Positions 18,851-20,705 of a DNA stretch of 20,705 bases are shown piece by piece. A model generated the notes under the pieces. That model did no database searches. It worked only from the letters and a program-made list of their open reading frames with translations, and was not told where the DNA came from. Positions within the stretch are counted from its first letter, which is position 1. Each line of letters begins with the position of its first letter. The DNA lies in contig JBNGIS010036063.1 in NCBI GenBank assembly GCA_049999725.1, positions 1-20,705 on the forward strand, given 5' to 3'. This DNA is from Haplomitrium mnioides. Taxonomy: Eukaryota > Marchantiophyta > Haplomitriopsida > Calobryales. The translations under genes were made by a program, and so were the position numbers.

Positions 18851-20406
18851 AACTTCTCAAAAGCTTCTCCAAACTAGAATAGAATGCAACCATCTTCAAC
18901 TCCTCAGTGTAGAGAGGGTACTCCTCTCTTGCTTTCTGCTAGTTGCTATAGTAAACTTCAAAACATAAACTTTTTACCATCACTGCCAAAACTGTATGTC
19001 TCTTTGCCTCCCGAGACATTTCATCCATTGAAAGCTCTCCGGCTTCCACGCGTTTTAAAATTGCAATTTAAACTTTGTTAGGAAGACCTTGAAGGGACCT
19101 CCAAGGTGTCCACTTCATGCCCTCCATTCTAAGAGATCCTTTGGCCTTTGGTTTCTGACCATTAACAATATTTTTCTCCTACATAAAAAATATGCTATGT
19201 TGTAGATCCCATAGCTCACCATTTTGAAAAGCAAGCTGGAACCATTGTCCTGAAAAGTGACTATCTTGTCAAGTGCGGACTTGGGCTTGATCTCCAAGGT
19301 TTCCATCACCAATTCTCTTTTCAATTTTTGAGATGACACCATCCCACTCTCCACAAGCCTTTGATGTTAATATTTGATCTTTTGAATTGAGGTCATTTCC
19401 AACTTGTATCTTTGGTCATAGTTGTCATCAATTGCAAAAATACGAGCCTTTGTTGGTGTAAAGCCCACAAATACATAGTAGTTGCAAAGCAAAAATGCTG
19501 GATTCTTCGCTCCGTATTTTGTGATCAAAAGCTACCTAGCTGCAGCACTGTGATTGCCTCTTGCAATCTCGTAGCGATACTTGTTAGGGTTCTTAATATC
19601 AAACTCTGACTTATCCTTCAACCATCACTTTAGGTCAACAATGATTGCCTCTTGCAATCTCGTAGCGATACTTGTTAGGGTTCTAAATATCAAACTCAGA
19701 CTTATCCTTCAACCATCACTTTGGGTCAACAACAACAATAAAGAAACTATGTGCATATTTGTTCATGAGCATTCTCTACGTCAAAAGCTCAAAAAAATCT
19801 TCATTTAGCCTTTTAATCTAGAAAAAACCCCCCAATTGTTCATTCCAAGTTTCGACAAATTCAAGTTCTCCAACCTAATAGTGATTGTTTCTTTGTGGAC
19901 TCTGCATTGCTGGATTATAGACTCCCTAATTTTGTTTTTGTCTTCCTCAAACAGTATCTAAGGGTCCACCTACTCCTGTTTCTGGAAAGTTTGCAACCTC
20001 TTGTGAGATTGCCTTTTTGCCTTTGATGTTCGAGCTTGAACTAGTTTCGGGTCTCATTCTTGCCCCAAGCTACTTGGTGCTTAAGACAAAGGGGCAGCAA
20101 AAGAGGACCTTGATGGAGATTTAGAGGGGGCTGGCTCCTCCTCAATGACTAGTATTGGAACAAGATTTTTCTTTTGGACTGTTGTTTCTTCTTTTTGGGA
20201 GCCTTAGCTGGCTCCACCTCCTTTCTTTTTTTTTGGCAGAATAGCATGTTGCATGAGTTGAAAATGTAGCCATGCTCAGATGCAGCACTAGGTGTTGACT
20301 ATTAACGCCCTACTTGGGCTTCAAAATTTTAATTTGGACGGCCAACTTTATGAAATCGTGTTCGACGTGCTTTGCGTCTTTGTAGCCATCACATAATCCA
20401 CCAGAA
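18851..20406 (-). pseudogene. N-terminal exon region of the methyltransferase-like gene relic
   Basis: After a candidate acceptor (T-rich tract, CTCAAG|TTCTGG at 20407) coding-like text runs leftward in shifting frames: CDGYKDAKHVEHDFIKLAVQ, a Lys-rich part like a nuclear signal (KKRKEVEPAKAPKKKKQQSK), IRESIIQQCRVHKETITIRL, NKYAHSFFIVVVDPK, KYRYEIARGNHSAAAR, KNPAFLLCNYYVFVGFTPTK, an open 79-codon piece (19354-19115) and WTPWRSLQGLPNKV, IAILKRVEAGELSMDEMSRE. I recognise no domain here. Stops, indels and a 91-bp tandem duplication destroy it. Linking it to the downstream exons rests on shared strand, order and splice signals, not on a known full-length homologue. Confidence 0.4.
19552..19733. 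repeat. 91-bp tandem duplication, two copies
   Basis: GATTGCCTCTTGCAATCTCG starts both 19552 and 19643. The copies of 91 bases differ at only 4 positions by eye. On the minus strand both encode WLKDKSEFDI and KYRYEIARGNH. A 91-base repeat shifts the frame by one, so it breaks the reading frame. Confidence 0.9.
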
Positions 20407-20483
20407 CTTGAGTAAATTGAAAACAAAACAAAAAACAATTAAGCACAAGTACTAGTATTCACGGTAAAAGAAAAAAAAAACAA

Positions 20484-20705
20484 TGCAGTCCAAGTGCACA
20501 CGGACTCCAATAACCATGCGGGCATGGACTCAGGACTTCATGCGCCACTCTTGCCCTCGGTTCTTGCGCGCAAGGACTTTCAAGTCCAAACATGAATGGA
20601 ATCGCTAGTCCATACGCACATGGACTTGAGAGTCCATATGTGCATGGACTTGAGAGTCCATGCGGGTTTGGACTTGAGAGTCCTTGTGCGCAAGTACTTG
20701 GAAGA
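20484..20705. repeat. 24-bp palindromic minisatellite, array 2 (runs off the window)
   Basis: Same unit as array 1; the last units are regular at 24 bases (20577, 20601, 20625, 20649, 20673). CATGGACT-TGAG-AGTCCATG gives 8-base arms with a 4-base loop. It lies upstream (minus strand) of the candidate acceptor at 20407, hence in another predicted intron. Copies here are closer to one another than in array 1, so this end may be younger. Confidence 0.85.

Noticed and set aside
18327-20705. CRISPR-like array
   Set aside because: There are no unique spacers; units follow head to tail, and the context is a plant nuclear genome.
1-20705. tRNA or rRNA genes
   Set aside because: I looked for cloverleaf-like and rRNA-like text and saw none; the TGGTATCAGAGC at 14554-14565 (minus) is a primer site, not a tRNA gene.

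Overview
The window is nuclear DNA of a land plant. The evidence is plant-type LTR retrotransposons: Ty3/gypsy chromoviruses with chromodomains, an initiator-Met-tRNA-type primer site on one of them, and a Ty1/copia fragment. A predicted GT-AG spliced gene relic is also present. The sequence is AT-rich and gene-poor, and no intact protein-coding gene was found. I cannot place the species. The 100 N at 459-558 mark a scaffold gap.

Layout: 1-701 is the 3' end of a plus-strand chromovirus (element 1: integrase chromodomain, polypurine tract, 3' LTR). It is inserted in the 5' LTR of a second plus-strand Ty3/gypsy element (element 2, 702-6490), which has decayed gag (three zinc knuckles), a reverse transcriptase cut off before its catalytic box, and a 3' LTR. 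Element 2 is in turn inserted in a Ty1/copia reverse transcriptase-RNase H remnant (6491-7523). Bases 7524-8989 are largely unexplained. On the minus strand, 8990-9108 is an LTR fragment of the element 1 family, 9120-9806 is an RT-RNase H fragment, and 9807-14877 is a nearly full-length but heavily mutated chromovirus (element A) with both LTRs, primer site, gag, protease, RT, RNase H, integrase and a degenerate chromodomain.

Right part: 15420-16095 is a degenerate 37-bp tandem array. From 16954 to the window end, on the minus strand, is a broken spliced gene whose last exon resembles the C-terminal part (motifs X and I) of a beta-class DNA amino-methyltransferase. Two 24-bp minisatellite arrays, whose units are near-perfect palindromes, lie in what I predict to be two introns of this gene.

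How it fits together: 1-7523 is a three-level nest (element 1 in element 2 in copia). Many interrupting codons are TAG at family-conserved Gln or Trp positions, as expected if methylated cytosines decayed after silencing. The most unusual content is the methyltransferase-like relic with its palindromic arrays; the other parts are ordinary plant repeat landscape with some informative junctions.
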